Shown piece after piece: positions 1 to 9,256 of a stretch of DNA of 64,000 nucleotides. The DNA lies in NCBI GenBank assembly GCA_013298715.1, contig JAAFIQ010000001.1, forward strand, positions 62,001-126,000. Reading direction: 5' to 3'. Made by a program: the position numbers and the translations under genes. How positions within the stretch are numbered: position 1 is the first letter of the stretch; every line of letters starts with the position of its first letter. The DNA comes from Bacteroidota bacterium (GTDB lineage: Bacteria > Bacteroidota > Bacteroidia > B-17B0 > Aurantibacillaceae). The notes beneath the pieces were generated by a model. The model was not told where the DNA came from. It did not search any database and was given only the letters and a program-made list of their open reading frames with translations.

Positions 1-186
1 ATTAATAAACGATTGCATATCGGCGCGAATACATCTTATTTTTAATGGATGTTTAAGCGTGGTAAGTTGCACTTCTAAAACTTTACTTTTGTTATAAGCA
101 TCATTCTCAATTTCATTAAAAAAATTAATTAAAGTAGTAGATTGGGCTTCACCTAAAAGCTGTATGTATTTTTCTAAATTTTGCAT
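1..186 (-). CDS. Unrecognised protein, N-terminal 62 residues only
   Basis: An open frame starts at an ATG whose complement is 184-186 and runs unbroken off the left edge, giving 62 codons that begin MQNLEKYIQLLGEAQ. The visible part is soluble, has no signal peptide, and is rich in helix-forming residues with an Asn/Glu-rich middle. I do not recognise the family. It lies upstream of, and is transcribed away from, the rhodanese-like gene. The start is the first in-frame ATG after an AT-rich spacer. Function cannot be assigned from this fragment. Confidence 0.55.
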   Translation of the reverse strand, partial: MQNLEKYIQLLGEAQSTTLINFFNEIENDAYNKSKVLEVQLTTLKHPLKIRCIRADMQSFIN

Positions 187-288
187 TACATGTTTGTTAC
201 AATTCAAATGTAATTTATTTTAGAAGATAAACAAAATGCTAATTAGCTATTCAGCTATAATAATAAACTTGGAGAGAGGAAATGAAAC

Positions 289-708
289 TTATTCCATTGG
301 ATAGTCTTTGGCAACCCAATCTGGTTTAATGCCCTCTGGCAACTCTAAAACTTTTGTGTTTTTAAATCCATTTTTAATCAAAGCATCGTAGGCAGGTTTA
401 ATATTAGGGCAATTAGCGTAAGAGCAACATCCACAATAAACCACAATAGATTTATTTTTATTCTCCATAGATAAGGTTTGTTTAATTTTATCGTGGGTAG
501 TAACTGCTGTTCCAACACCTACGTTTACAGCACCTTTAATCGCTTCCATTGGGCCTACGTTAAAAATAATAGGTTTGTCTTTGCTATTTGCGTTAATTAA
601 ATCGGCTAAGGTTTTTGTTGGCATTAGTTGATCTTTTGTCCATAAAGGTGCTTGACAAAATGCATTGATTGTAAAAACAGAAAATAAGGTTAAAAATAAA
701 TTTTTCAT
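289..708 (-). CDS. Secreted rhodanese-like domain protein
   Basis: A protein of about 139 residues if started at the second ATG (complement 706-708), which opens directly on a signal peptide (MKNLFLTLFSVFTINAFCQA). The upstream ATG at 732 would put charged residues ahead of that signal and is less likely. The mature part resembles a rhodanese fold, with IIFNVGPM near the start and the putative active-site loop VVYCGCCSYANCPN. The loop carries several cysteines where a classical rhodanese has one Cys followed by an Arg-rich loop. It probably acts in the periplasm on sulfur or thiol chemistry; the substrate is unknown. It sits downstream of the dihydroorotase-like gene on the same strand. Confidence 0.7.
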   Translation of the reverse strand: MKNLFLTLFSVFTINAFCQAPLWTKDQLMPTKTLADLINANSKDKPIIFNVGPMEAIKGAVNVGVGTAVTTHDKIKQTLSMENKNKSIVVYCGCCSYANCPNIKPAYDALIKNGFKNTKVLELPEGIKPDWVAKDYPME

Positions 709-798
709 AATTTTAATTTTAGAGTGTACCAAAATTATACAATAATTGAGCCTATTGCGAATAGCGAATGCTAAAAAATGTAAAATTTAAGAAGCATT

Positions 799-2064
799 TT
801 AGTTAAACCAACTTTTTCCGCCATTTATAATGCCAATAACTTTACTATTAAAAGTCCTACCAAAAAAAGGTGAATTTTTACTTTTAGAGTAATTATTTTT
901 CTCAGTAAATGTAAAGGATTCGCTTATGCTAAATAGGGTGAGATTGGCTACTTGTTTTTCTTCAATTTGATTCTGTTCAAGTTTAAGAATTTCTCGTGGT
1001 TTGTGTGTAAGCGCATCAATTAAGGTTTCTATATTCTTATCTTTTAAGGCTTCAAAACTGCAATTAAATGCTGTTTGCACACCTAATGCGCCATCATCAG
1101 CTAAATCAAATTCTAGTTCTTTACTTTCAGTATCTTGTGCTTGGTGGTCGCTCACAATCACATCAATCACACCACTTTCAACAGCGTTGCGCAATGATAT
1201 AACATCTTTTTTGGTTCTTAACGGTGGGTTTAATTTTACGTTTGTGTCAAAACTTTCTAATTCACTATCGTCTAATAATAAATTTATTGCTGCAACGCCA
1301 CAAGTAATTTGTAAACCTTTTGCTTTTGCTTTTTTAATTAATTCGCAACTGCCTTTTGTGCTAATTGTTGGTATATGAAGCTTACCGCCAGTATATTCTA
1401 AAATGCTAATATTTCTTTCTAGCATTAATTCTTCGGCTAAGGCTGGCATCCCTTTTAATCCAATACGTGTGCTTACTTCGCCTTCATTCATCTGTCCACC
1501 ATGCGAAATACTTTCATCGTTACAATGAGCAATTACAAAAGCATTAATGTTAGTAGAATATTGAATAGCGCGAAGCAAGGTTCCTGCATCTTTTATAGGA
1601 TGTTTGTAATCGCTAAACGCGAGCGCGCCAGATTGTTTCATATCAAACATTTCTGCCATTTCTTTGCCCTTACATTCGTTGGTTATTGCGCCAATAGGGT
1701 AAACATTGCACACTTTGTTTTTTGTTGAATTTAAAATGTATTCTATTTGTGCTTTGTTTTGAAATTGTGGTTGATTGTTAGAATGTAAACAGACACCTGT
1801 AAAGCCTCCAGATGCAGCACATTTGATTAATGAATCAAAATCTTCTTTAAACTCATAACCCGGGTTACCGCAAGTGGCTTGCATATCTATCCAACCAATA
1901 GAAAGGTGCAAACCGTTAGCTTGAATTAACCTTTCATTGCCGTTGGCAGTGATTGTTTTTTTAATTTCAACTATTTTTCCACCCTCAATTAATACGTCCA
2001 TTACTTTACCGTTCAAAGGACTTTTAGAATCAACTATCTTGGCTTGTTTTATTAATATGCTCAT
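799..2064 (-). CDS. Dihydroorotase-like amidohydrolase, metal ligands missing
   Basis: 421 residues, the usual length for a type I dihydroorotase (pyrimidine synthesis, carbamoyl-aspartate to dihydroorotate). The scaffold is recognisable: GWIDMQATCGNPG at residues 57-69, HIPTISTKGS at 230-239, NPPLRT at 279-284 and DVIVSDHQAQ at 301-310. However, the DxHxH metal motif reads D60-M-Q62-A-T64, the arginine before PG is glycine, and the DHAPH motif is DHQAQ. Only Asp306 and a few histidines remain. By family knowledge such proteins are inactive homologues or structural partners of aspartate transcarbamoylase; that role here is inference. Its start is 1 bp after the stop of the BatA-like gene, so the two are probably co-transcribed. 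Confidence 0.8.
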   Translation of the reverse strand: MSILIKQAKIVDSKSPLNGKVMDVLIEGGKIVEIKKTITANGNERLIQANGLHLSIGWIDMQATCGNPGYEFKEDFDSLIKCAASGGFTGVCLHSNNQPQFQNKAQIEYILNSTKNKVCNVYPIGAITNECKGKEMAEMFDMKQSGALAFSDYKHPIKDAGTLLRAIQYSTNINAFVIAHCNDESISHGGQMNEGEVSTRIGLKGMPALAEELMLERNISILEYTGGKLHIPTISTKGSCELIKKAKAKGLQITCGVAAINLLLDDSELESFDTNVKLNPPLRTKKDVISLRNAVESGVIDVIVSDHQAQDTESKELEFDLADDGALGVQTAFNCSFEALKDKNIETLIDALTHKPREILKLEQNQIEEKQVANLTLFSISESFTFTEKNNYSKSKNSPFFGRTFNSKVIGIINGGKSWFN

Positions 2065-2065
2065 G

Positions 2066-4120
2066 CTATTTTAAAAATCGGATTAATAAGGTTTCTATTG
2101 CTATAAAAATTAAAGTTAATAGAATAAATAACTTCCAAAGCTTTTTACCTTCGGCATTTTGTAAAATATTTTTAGATAAATCGGTTTGAGTTGCATTTTC
2201 AATAATTGAGCAACTTTTCAAATTTCTGTCTTCTAAAATTTTTTGTAAATTTTCTACTGTGTAACATTCCAATTGTGATTCTATTCTTCCAAAATTAAAG
2301 GCTAGTGGCACATCTGTTTTATTTTTATACGACACGAAATAAAATCCATTATTTGTTATTTGATTACGGGTATATAAAAATAGCTCGTTACCAAAACTTT
2401 TAAATTCAGGTATTAAATCAAAGTTTGATTTTTGTTGCTTAATGTGAGGTGGCGATTCGTTTAATTGAGAATCGTTATTTGTAATTTTAATTAATTCGTT
2501 ATTGCCAGTATAAAAAAACAAAGGCAATGCTTTTAGGCTACTGAAACAAATTTTATAAATAGTAGGTACAAATAAAGCGTGCTTCGCAAAATTACTTGCG
2601 TTTTGGTTAAGTGAGGCTGAAAGTAAATACGATTTGCCTTTGCTTGAATTTAGTCCTAAAAGTACATCGCTATTTTGCAATTGCAAGATTGTTTCAAAAA
2701 CCGAAGCATTATTTTTTTGAAGTTTGTAATGATTTGTAACTAGTGGTAGATTTAATTTATCGTTTACTTTTTCAAACACGCCGGCATAAAAATTATTTGC
2801 CATATCAATTGGCTCAGTTTTAATTTTAGAACTATCTTGCATACCTAGCTGCGGTAAATTTAATGTTTGCAAAGTTTTGTTATAGCTCTCTACATCTATT
2901 TTATTAGAAGGAACAAGAAGTATACAGCCACCGCTATTTTGAAATTTTAGTAGTTCTGATTGTAGCCCTGAACTAATTTCAGACAATTCATTTAAAATAA
3001 TTACGTTGCTTGAACTAAATAATTTATAATCTATGGCTTGTTCGTTTACAGTTTTTAAATTGAACAAACTATCTGTGCTAAATAAACTTACAAATGGATT
3101 TGCACTGCTGTTTGTGTTTTTCCCATTAATTAAACACACATATACATTCAACTTTGAGTTAAAGGCAAAAAATAATTCATCATCAAACGTTATAGGATAG
3201 TCTTCAATTTTAATGGAACCAAAATTATTTTCTGAAGTTTTACATTCAAAACTAAACAACACTTCTGTTTTTGAATTTGCATCCATACTAAAACTGCTTA
3301 TTGCTAATTGTTGTTGATTAATAAATAATTTTGCGCTACCAGCGTCTACTGCCGCACCGCCATTGTTTTTAATTACGGCGTGCAATTTTTGTATAAAACC
3401 TTTTTGCTGAATAGGCGTTTCAAACCAACAAGTGTCTATGTAAACATTATTTACTTTGTTTGCTTGCAATGGGAGTAAAAAAGATTTAATGGTGGAATCA
3501 TTTTTTATATTTTGCAAATCAAAAGTAGAGATTTGTGCATCGCTAATTACGAAACTTAATTTTGTTTCAGCCCCTGCTGCATTTAAAAATTCTGTTTGAC
3601 GCAAAATGCAATTACTTAATTGCTTTGAGGCGCTACTAGCTTTAATTTCAGATATGGTTTCTAGCACATCTTCTTTTGAATAAAAGCGCTGGTGTTTACC
3701 CTCAAAATCATTTGAGAGTATGTAAAATTTATCGTTGCTATTAAAACCTTTTACAATTTCTTTGGCTTTTTGTTTTGCAATTTCTAGCAGGGGACCTTGT
3801 TTGCTGATGTTTTCCATGCTAAACGAATTATCTAAATAAATACCAATATGTTTTGCACCAACTTTTAGTGTTGAATTTTTGTTAGGTAGAGTAGGCTGTG
3901 CAAAGGCTAACACGAGTGCTGCTATTGCTAATACGCGGCAGGCAAGGATGAGTAATTCTTTTAACCGCGATTTTGATTTACTTTCAGTTTGTAATTCACG
4001 CAAAAAACGGACATTAGTAAAATAAATTTTTGTGTATCGCCTAAAATTAAAAAGATGAATTATAATTGGAATGAATACCGCAAGAAGAGCCCATAAAAAA
4101 GCAGGGTAAGCAAAAACCAT
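2066..4120 (-). CDS. BatA-like protein with N-terminal double membrane segment and VWA-like domain
   Basis: 684 residues. The N-terminus (AYPAFLWALLAVFIPIIIHL, then RRYTKIYFTNVRFLREL and a second hydrophobic helix near residues 58-75) is the Bacteroidota 'N-terminal double transmembrane' domain found in BatA/aerotolerance-type proteins. A von Willebrand factor A-like domain follows, with a MIDAS-like DNSFSM motif near residue 99. A long periplasmic region and a C-terminal membrane helix (LFILLTLIFIAIETLLIRF) complete it. Probably an inner-membrane protein of the periplasmic face. The specific partner is unknown; no MoxR or other Bat gene is adjacent here. Translation ends 1 bp before the dihydroorotase-like gene. 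Confidence 0.8.
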   Translation of the reverse strand: MVFAYPAFLWALLAVFIPIIIHLFNFRRYTKIYFTNVRFLRELQTESKSKSRLKELLILACRVLAIAALVLAFAQPTLPNKNSTLKVGAKHIGIYLDNSFSMENISKQGPLLEIAKQKAKEIVKGFNSNDKFYILSNDFEGKHQRFYSKEDVLETISEIKASSASKQLSNCILRQTEFLNAAGAETKLSFVISDAQISTFDLQNIKNDSTIKSFLLPLQANKVNNVYIDTCWFETPIQQKGFIQKLHAVIKNNGGAAVDAGSAKLFINQQQLAISSFSMDANSKTEVLFSFECKTSENNFGSIKIEDYPITFDDELFFAFNSKLNVYVCLINGKNTNSSANPFVSLFSTDSLFNLKTVNEQAIDYKLFSSSNVIILNELSEISSGLQSELLKFQNSGGCILLVPSNKIDVESYNKTLQTLNLPQLGMQDSSKIKTEPIDMANNFYAGVFEKVNDKLNLPLVTNHYKLQKNNASVFETILQLQNSDVLLGLNSSKGKSYLLSASLNQNASNFAKHALFVPTIYKICFSSLKALPLFFYTGNNELIKITNNDSQLNESPPHIKQQKSNFDLIPEFKSFGNELFLYTRNQITNNGFYFVSYKNKTDVPLAFNFGRIESQLECYTVENLQKILEDRNLKSCSIIENATQTDLSKNILQNAEGKKLWKLFILLTLIFIAIETLLIRFLK

Positions 4121-4208
4121 AGTGTATAAAGTTATGATTTATAGTATTAACTTGCAAGTAGAGTTGTTAAAAGCTAAAATATTTGACATTTATTAATACT
4201 TTTGTAGA

Positions 4209-4859
4209 ATGAATTCTACTATCGTTACCTTATTAAAAAATGTAGTTTTAATTGCACTATTGTTTCTATCTGTTGGAAATTATTTTTATTCGTGGTTCAG
4301 TTTTAAAGATTTACTTTCAATACAGCTTTTGGTTGGCCTGATTTATGTATTTTTAAGTTGCTACGAGTTGGTAAAAGCTATGACTAAATCGCAATTACCT
4401 GTAAAAAGTTTTCCGTATATAACAAATAAGTATATTACGTTTAAAGTTGCCAAAATTGGTATTTTTTTAAGCTTAGGAGTTATGATTTTTATAACAAATA
4501 GTCTTGTAAAGTACTTGTATCCCGTTTGTTTTATAATTGCTATTACCGAGACAATAGTTTTAATTTTGCGTTATACAAAAAAATATGGCTTTATTAGTAT
4601 TTATGCCAATTACTTACTATTTTGTGAAGATAAAATTATTAAACTTTTTGCAAATCAGATAAGATTGGTTGAATACAGGCATGAAATTTTTTATTTTATA
4701 AAAACCAATAATAAAAGTATTCAAATTAATTTAACATATATTGAAAAGAAGCGTGAGCTCATTAATTCCTTAACCGAATGGGTAGAGCGTAATAAATTAA
4801 AGGTTAGTGCCGAAGGGCTTGATAATCTTAAAAAATCACGTGGGCTTATTTCAAATTGA
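4209..4859 (+). CDS. Membrane protein of unknown function
   Basis: 216 residues, unrecognised. There are four likely hydrophobic segments: residues 8-24, 37-54, 80-99 and 103-118. A soluble C-terminal half of about 95 residues, rich in Lys/Glu/Asn, follows (LTEWVERNKLK near the end). The layout resembles a small membrane-anchored PH-like protein, but I cannot support that. A Bacteroidota -7 box (TACTTTTG, 4198-4205) ends only 3 bp before the ATG, which suggests a very short or absent 5' leader. The 3' end overlaps convergent holB by 14 bp. Confidence 0.65.
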   Translation: MNSTIVTLLKNVVLIALLFLSVGNYFYSWFSFKDLLSIQLLVGLIYVFLSCYELVKAMTKSQLPVKSFPYITNKYITFKVAKIGIFLSLGVMIFITNSLVKYLYPVCFIIAITETIVLILRYTKKYGFISIYANYLLFCEDKIIKLFANQIRLVEYRHEIFYFIKTNNKSIQINLTYIEKKRELINSLTEWVERNKLKVSAEGLDNLKKSRGLISN

Positions 4860-5967
4860 TTAACTCGTTTACTTTTAGTAACAAATCAGTAAATAGTATT
4901 TTTGGATTTGCATTGCGTTCAATATAATAATAATTGTTATTAAACTCATCTACCAATTTTTCGTAATTTTTTTGATTTACAAAAGGTGCAAATTTTTCTA
5001 AGAATTGTTTTTCTTGTCCTGCAAGCCTTACCAAATCACGATTACCATAATTATACATTAAGGCATCTCTAAACACTTCTAGTCCGTATTGAAAAAATTG
5101 TTTTTGTTTTTCGCGCCCAATGGCTGAGGTTTCATCTACCCACAAAAAAGCCTTGTTGCAATCGAACTTTAATGCCAAACGCATAAAGCTTTGAAAAGTA
5201 CCCAACAGAGAAACCGTATCTTCATTTTGAGTTAATATACTTTTAGCTTCAGAAAAACTTCCATTGGCCAACATAGCGGTTTGGCTGGCAATTTCAGGAT
5301 TTACATGATATAAATCAATCAATGCGTTTTTTATTTCTTCGTCCTTTAAGGCATAAAACGGAATTTGTTGTACACGCGAAATTATTGTTGCCAGCAATTG
5401 CTCAGGGTTATTGCTTACTAAAATAAACAAGGTTTGGTCGGGTGGTTCTTCTAATACTTTTAATAATTTATTGGCTGCCTCGGTATTCATTTTTTCGGGT
5501 TGCCAAATAATCATTGTTTTGTAGGAGCCTTCGTAGCTGGTGTAACTTAGCTTTCGCAAAATTTCACTTGCTTCTTCAACAGGTATAATAGGTTGTTTGT
5601 TATCTGCACTTAATTCATTAAACCAATCATTCAAAGTTAAGTACGGGTTTTGTAAATAGGCTTCTCTAAATTCTTTAATAACATCGGTGCTGCTTCTTAC
5701 ATCTTTACTTTTAGCAATTGGGTATACAAAATGCAAATCAGGGTGAATTAATTTGGCAACTTTATTACACGAAGTACATTCACCACAGGCCCCATCAGTA
5801 GTTTTTTGTGTACAATAAATATGCTGTGCAAAAGCTAGCGCAGCAGGCAAATTACCTACACCATCTTTACCACTAAACAATAAAGCATGTGGAATACGCT
5901 CATCAACAACCATTTTTTTTAAACGTTGTTTGGCTTCGGTTTGCGCTATGACTTTGTTATAAAGCAT
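4846..5967 (-). CDS. holB: DNA polymerase III delta' subunit
   Basis: 373 residues. It is a clamp-loader AAA+ subunit that helps load the sliding clamp at replication forks. The N-terminal region carries FSGKDGVGN (residues 31-39), a P-loop in which the lysine is replaced, as expected for the non-ATPase delta' subunit. A zinc site of four cysteines follows (C52, C61, C64, C67). LLKVLEEPPDQTLFIL and the sensor-like ATIISRVQ stretch are typical of the DnaX/delta' family. The 3' end overlaps the convergent upstream gene by 14 bp. Upstream is a 79-bp gap to the IPExxxVDY gene on the same strand. Confidence 0.92.
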   Translation of the reverse strand: MLYNKVIAQTEAKQRLKKMVVDERIPHALLFSGKDGVGNLPAALAFAQHIYCTQKTTDGACGECTSCNKVAKLIHPDLHFVYPIAKSKDVRSSTDVIKEFREAYLQNPYLTLNDWFNELSADNKQPIIPVEEASEILRKLSYTSYEGSYKTMIIWQPEKMNTEAANKLLKVLEEPPDQTLFILVSNNPEQLLATIISRVQQIPFYALKDEEIKNALIDLYHVNPEIASQTAMLANGSFSEAKSILTQNEDTVSLLGTFQSFMRLALKFDCNKAFLWVDETSAIGREKQKQFFQYGLEVFRDALMYNYGNRDLVRLAGQEKQFLEKFAPFVNQKNYEKLVDEFNNNYYYIERNANPKILFTDLLLKVNELINLK

Positions 5968-6046
5968 CGGTATAAAGTTAATAGATTAATACAAAAGAAA
6001 TTCTCTTATTAAAATCTTTTAGAAACTTGTTTATAGATTAATTGTA

Positions 6047-6538
6047 TCAAAACACCAAATTCCGCTTACTTGGTAAGTCATCAATTTCAATTGTTTGTAG
6101 TTGTATAAAACTTTCTTCTTGTTTTAATTTTTCTAAAATTTTAAATTGACTCAAGTGTAATTCTTCTCCTTTTATAATTAAAAAATAATCTGTTTTTGGT
6201 AATTCTTTTATTAAGCGCACACTTTCTTCAATGTTTTGTTCTGTAAACAAATCTGTGCTTGGCGATGAGTTAAAAGCATCCTCGCTATTGCTAGCGTTGG
6301 GAATAAAATTATAATGCAAATTAAAGTGTTCATCATAATAATCAAACAAGCAAAAATTAAATAGTTTGCCGCCTTTTAAATTGTATGGTAAAATACTTTG
6401 TAAACATAAATCTATTTGTAAGTGTTCGTTTATTTTACTAACCACTTCGTAAGTGCTTTGCAAACAGGTAATGCCAAATAACACAAAGTCAAAATCACCA
6501 TCGGTGCTCAGTAAATTATGTTTAATGATTTTGTTCAT
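6047..6538 (-). CDS. IPExxxVDY family protein
   Basis: 163 residues, no signal peptide and no membrane segment. It matches the Bacteroidota family named after an IPE...VDY motif (here degenerate: KELPKTDYFLIIKG near residues 111-124). Its usual place beside rnc-fabF-acpP is kept here, 26 bp after the rnc stop on the same strand. The N-terminus has DFDFVLFGITC and the centre is acidic and aromatic. The family's function is unknown to me. Genomic association with RNase III suggests an RNA-related or co-regulated role, which is inference. Confidence 0.75.
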   Translation of the reverse strand: MNKIIKHNLLSTDGDFDFVLFGITCLQSTYEVVSKINEHLQIDLCLQSILPYNLKGGKLFNFCLFDYYDEHFNLHYNFIPNASNSEDAFNSSPSTDLFTEQNIEESVRLIKELPKTDYFLIIKGEELHLSQFKILEKLKQEESFIQLQTIEIDDLPSKRNLVF

Positions 6539-6564
6539 TATATTGTTTTATTGTTTTTTAATAG

Positions 6565-7317
6565 CTACTCGGAAGAAGTATTAATCTCCTGCAAACTCAG
6601 CTCTGCCGCTTTCTGCTCTGCTACACGTTTACTAAAATGCTCAAAGCTGGCAAATTCTTTCTCGTTTATAAGTACTTGTACTGTGTATATTTTTTTTGCA
6701 CCTTGCTGTACTTCATTTAGTAATCTATATTCAAGTTGCCATTTATTTTTCTGACATAGAATTTGCAATTGACTCTTATAATCAGTATCGTTATTTGCAA
6801 GCGAATTTAAATCAACATGCAATTTTAATACCCGCTTTATTATAAATTTTTTTGTTTTTTCGTAGCCTAAATCCAAATACATGGCGCCTACAAAAGCTTC
6901 AAAGGCATCGCCATAAGCACTGCTATTGCTACGTTCGTTATTATTTAGTTTAGTTTTTAAATGGGTATTAAATCCAAATTTTAGAGCTAACTTTTTTAGA
7001 TGCTGCCCGTTTACTAGTTTACTTCGTAGTTGCGTTAAAAACCCTTCATTTTTTGTAGGGTAAAGGGTAAATAAATATTCTGCAATCACACTGCCTAATA
7101 CGGCATCGCCCAAAAACTCTAAGCGCTCGTTGCTTATAGCGCTAAGGTTAGCAGTTTTTTTTTTACTCCCTAGCATGCTACTGTGCATAAATGCTTGGTG
7201 GTAAATTATTAAATTTTTTGGTGTATAACCAGTAGTGGTTTTTATCCAACTTTTAAAATCTTTATCTGTTTTTTTTGTTTTAGAAAAAAACGGAGATAAA
7301 AATGATTTTAATGCCAA
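6565..7317 (-). CDS. rnc: Ribonuclease III
   Basis: 250 residues. It cleaves double-stranded RNA in rRNA maturation and mRNA decay. The RNase III signature NERLEFLGDAVLG spans residues 63-75, with catalytic Glu67 and Asp71. The second catalytic pair lies in GDAFEAF (Asp137, Glu140). A double-stranded RNA-binding domain occupies roughly residues 180-245 (YKSQLQILCQKNKWQLEY to AEQKAAELSLQ). The N-terminal extension of about 20 residues is basic. It is downstream of fabF by 10 bp on the same strand, as in many Bacteroidota, so it is probably part of the acpP-fabF-rnc transcript. Confidence 0.96.
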   Translation of the reverse strand: MALKSFLSPFFSKTKKTDKDFKSWIKTTTGYTPKNLIIYHQAFMHSSMLGSKKKTANLSAISNERLEFLGDAVLGSVIAEYLFTLYPTKNEGFLTQLRSKLVNGQHLKKLALKFGFNTHLKTKLNNNERSNSSAYGDAFEAFVGAMYLDLGYEKTKKFIIKRVLKLHVDLNSLANNDTDYKSQLQILCQKNKWQLEYRLLNEVQQGAKKIYTVQVLINEKEFASFEHFSKRVAEQKAAELSLQEINTSSE

Positions 7318-7327
7318 AATAAATTAA

Positions 7328-8581
7328 TTAGGCGTTATACTTTTTAACTACAATAGCTGCATTGTGTCCGCCAAAGCCAAATGTATTGCTTATAGCCGCA
7401 TTTACAACGCGCTGTTGCGCTTTGTTAAAGGTTAAGTTGAGTTTTGCATCTACATCAGGGTCAGGTGTAGTGTGGTTAATTGTTGGAGGAATAATGTCAT
7501 TTTTTACTGCTAATATTGTAGCAATACCTTCAATAGCACCTGCACCACCCAACAAATGGCCAGTCATACTTTTAGTTGAAGAAATATTTAATTTATATGC
7601 GTGTTCGCCAAATACACTTACTATGGCTTTTAGCTCAGCCACATCGCCAAGCGGTGTGCTTGTACCGTGTGTGTTAATGTAATCGATTGCTGTTGCGGCT
7701 AATTCTGCATCTTTTAAGGCACGTGTCATTACCAAATTTGCGCCTAATCCATCAGGATGCGGAGCTGTAATGTGGTGCGCATCGGCACTCATTCCACCGC
7801 CAACAATCTCTGCATAAATTTTAGCACCACGATTTAGTGCGTGTTCTAATTCTTCTAAAACAATAGCACCACCACCTTCACCTAATACAAAACCATCACG
7901 GTCTTTATCATATGGGCGAGATGCTGTTGTAGGACTATCATTACGTGTACTCATTGCTTGGCAAGCATTAAAGCCACCCATGCCGCTTTCGTTAATAGCG
8001 GCTTCGCTTCCACCACTAATAATGGCATTTGCCTTACCTAATCGAATGTAGTTAAACGCGTCAATTAAAGCATTGGTAGATGAGGCACAGGCTGAAACGG
8101 TTGTAAAATTTGGCCCTCTTAGACCAAAACGCATTGAAATATGACCACTGCATATATCAGAAATCATTTTTGGAATAAAAAATGGGTTAAAACGTGGGGT
8201 TCCATCGCCTTTAGCAAAGGCAAAGGTTTCTGTTTGAAACGTATCTAGTCCGCCAATACCGCTTCCCCAAACTACACCAATTTCATTTCTATCAATGCCA
8301 TCTGCTCCAAGGCCACTGTCTTCAAACGCTTGCACGCTTGCAGCAATACCATAGTGAGAGAAAGCATCTAACTTGCGGGCTTCTTTTTTATCAAAGTAAT
8401 CTTCAACATTAAAGCCTTTTACCTCACATGCAAATTGCGTTTTAAATTTAGCTGCATCAAAACGTGTAATAGGCGCTGCACCGCTTACACCGTTTATTAA
8501 ATTGTTCCAATAATCGTTAACACTACTTCCTAATGGAGTAATGGCTCCAAGTCCAGTAACTACTACACGTTTTAATTGCAT
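7328..8581 (-). CDS. fabF: Beta-ketoacyl-ACP synthase II
   Basis: 417 residues, full length. It condenses malonyl-ACP with acyl-ACP in fatty-acid elongation in the cytoplasm. The catalytic triad is visible: nucleophile Cys165 in VSACASS, His305 in INTHGTSTPLGD and His342 in SMTGHLLGGAGA. The N-terminal VVVTGLGAITPLG is characteristic of the KAS II family, and the C-terminal NTFGFGGHNA is present. It follows acpP by 6 bp, so enzyme and carrier protein are translated from one message. No anomaly was seen. Confidence 0.97.
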   Translation of the reverse strand: MQLKRVVVTGLGAITPLGSSVNDYWNNLINGVSGAAPITRFDAAKFKTQFACEVKGFNVEDYFDKKEARKLDAFSHYGIAASVQAFEDSGLGADGIDRNEIGVVWGSGIGGLDTFQTETFAFAKGDGTPRFNPFFIPKMISDICSGHISMRFGLRGPNFTTVSACASSTNALIDAFNYIRLGKANAIISGGSEAAINESGMGGFNACQAMSTRNDSPTTASRPYDKDRDGFVLGEGGGAIVLEELEHALNRGAKIYAEIVGGGMSADAHHITAPHPDGLGANLVMTRALKDAELAATAIDYINTHGTSTPLGDVAELKAIVSVFGEHAYKLNISSTKSMTGHLLGGAGAIEGIATILAVKNDIIPPTINHTTPDPDVDAKLNLTFNKAQQRVVNAAISNTFGFGGHNAAIVVKKYNA

Positions 8582-8587
8582 AAACTA

Positions 8588-8827
8588 TTAACCTTTTGCG
8601 TTCGCTTCTATGTAAGAGATAGCATCACCTACAGTACTAATTTTTTCAGCTTGTTCGTCAGGAATAGCGATATTAAATTCTTTTTCAAATTCCATAATTA
8701 ACTCAACTGTATCCAATGAATCTGCTCCTAAATCATTAGTAAAGCTAGCAGTTGGAGTAACTTCTTTTTCATCAACACCTAATTTATCAACGATGATTGA
8801 TTTTACTTTGTTCGAAATGTCTGACAT
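8588..8827 (-). CDS. acpP: Acyl carrier protein
   Basis: 79 residues, acidic. It carries growing acyl chains on 4'-phosphopantetheine. The attachment serine is Ser37 in the motif [12 protein letters not shown], and the four-helix pattern ([18 protein letters not shown]) is intact. It is the first gene of the acpP-fabF-rnc group and has a strong promoter match 25-55 bp upstream. It is a useful comparator for the permuted carrier-like protein at 39709-40290. Confidence 0.97.
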   Translation of the reverse strand: MSDISNKVKSIIVDKLGVDEKEVTPTASFTNDLGADSLDTVELIMEFEKEFNIAIPDEQAEKISTVGDAISYIEANAKG

Positions 8828-8852
8828 TTTATTTCTGTTTTTAAATTTGGCA

Positions 8853-8882
8853 CAAAAATAACCATATAGTGCTTATTACAAA
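8853..8882 (-). promoter_or_regulatory. Promoter of the acpP operon
   Basis: On the minus strand the -7 element TATTTTTG (complement of 8853-8860) matches the Bacteroidota consensus TAnnTTTG. A TTTG -33 element (complement of 8879-8882) lies 18 bp upstream. It is placed correctly for transcription into acpP, whose start is at 8827. Confidence 0.6.
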
Positions 8883-8980
8883 ATTCTAAAGCAATATTTA
8901 ATCTATTTTTTTTAACAAAGTGCTAAAAAATTAGCTCTAAAAACAACTAACGTGTTAAAAATGAGGCACTAACTACCAAT

Positions 8981-9256
8981 TTAAGAAGATTTTTTAACAA
9001 TATGTCTTTGGTGATGCCTTTGGTGGTTGCGCGCGCTATTTAAAAAATTCTCTTTGTTTGGCCTTTTCTCTGGGGTTTTACTAAACAATCCGTAAACAAA
9101 GTAAAATACAAGACTGCCTCCTACAATGGCGGCAATGATATAAAATCCACCCATTTCATTGGTATCACCAAAAATGTTATTTGCTTTTAAATTTTGCAAG
9201 TTAATGAGTAAACAGGCTACTATAGCCCAAAATACTCGGTAAGTTGATGTTTTCAT
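8981..9256 (-). CDS. Small membrane protein of unknown function
   Basis: 91 residues. An N-terminal hydrophobic stretch (YRVFWAIVACLLINL) ending in LKAN looks like a signal peptide. A second hydrophobic helix (GGFYIIAAIVGGSLVFYFVYG) lies near residues 36-57. The C-terminal tail is basic and His-rich (NHQRHHQRHIVKKSS). It is probably an inner-membrane protein with a short charged tail. I do not recognise the family. It stands alone between the acpP group and the rimP operon. Confidence 0.55.
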   Translation of the reverse strand: MKTSTYRVFWAIVACLLINLQNLKANNIFGDTNEMGGFYIIAAIVGGSLVFYFVYGLFSKTPEKRPNKENFLNSARNHQRHHQRHIVKKSS

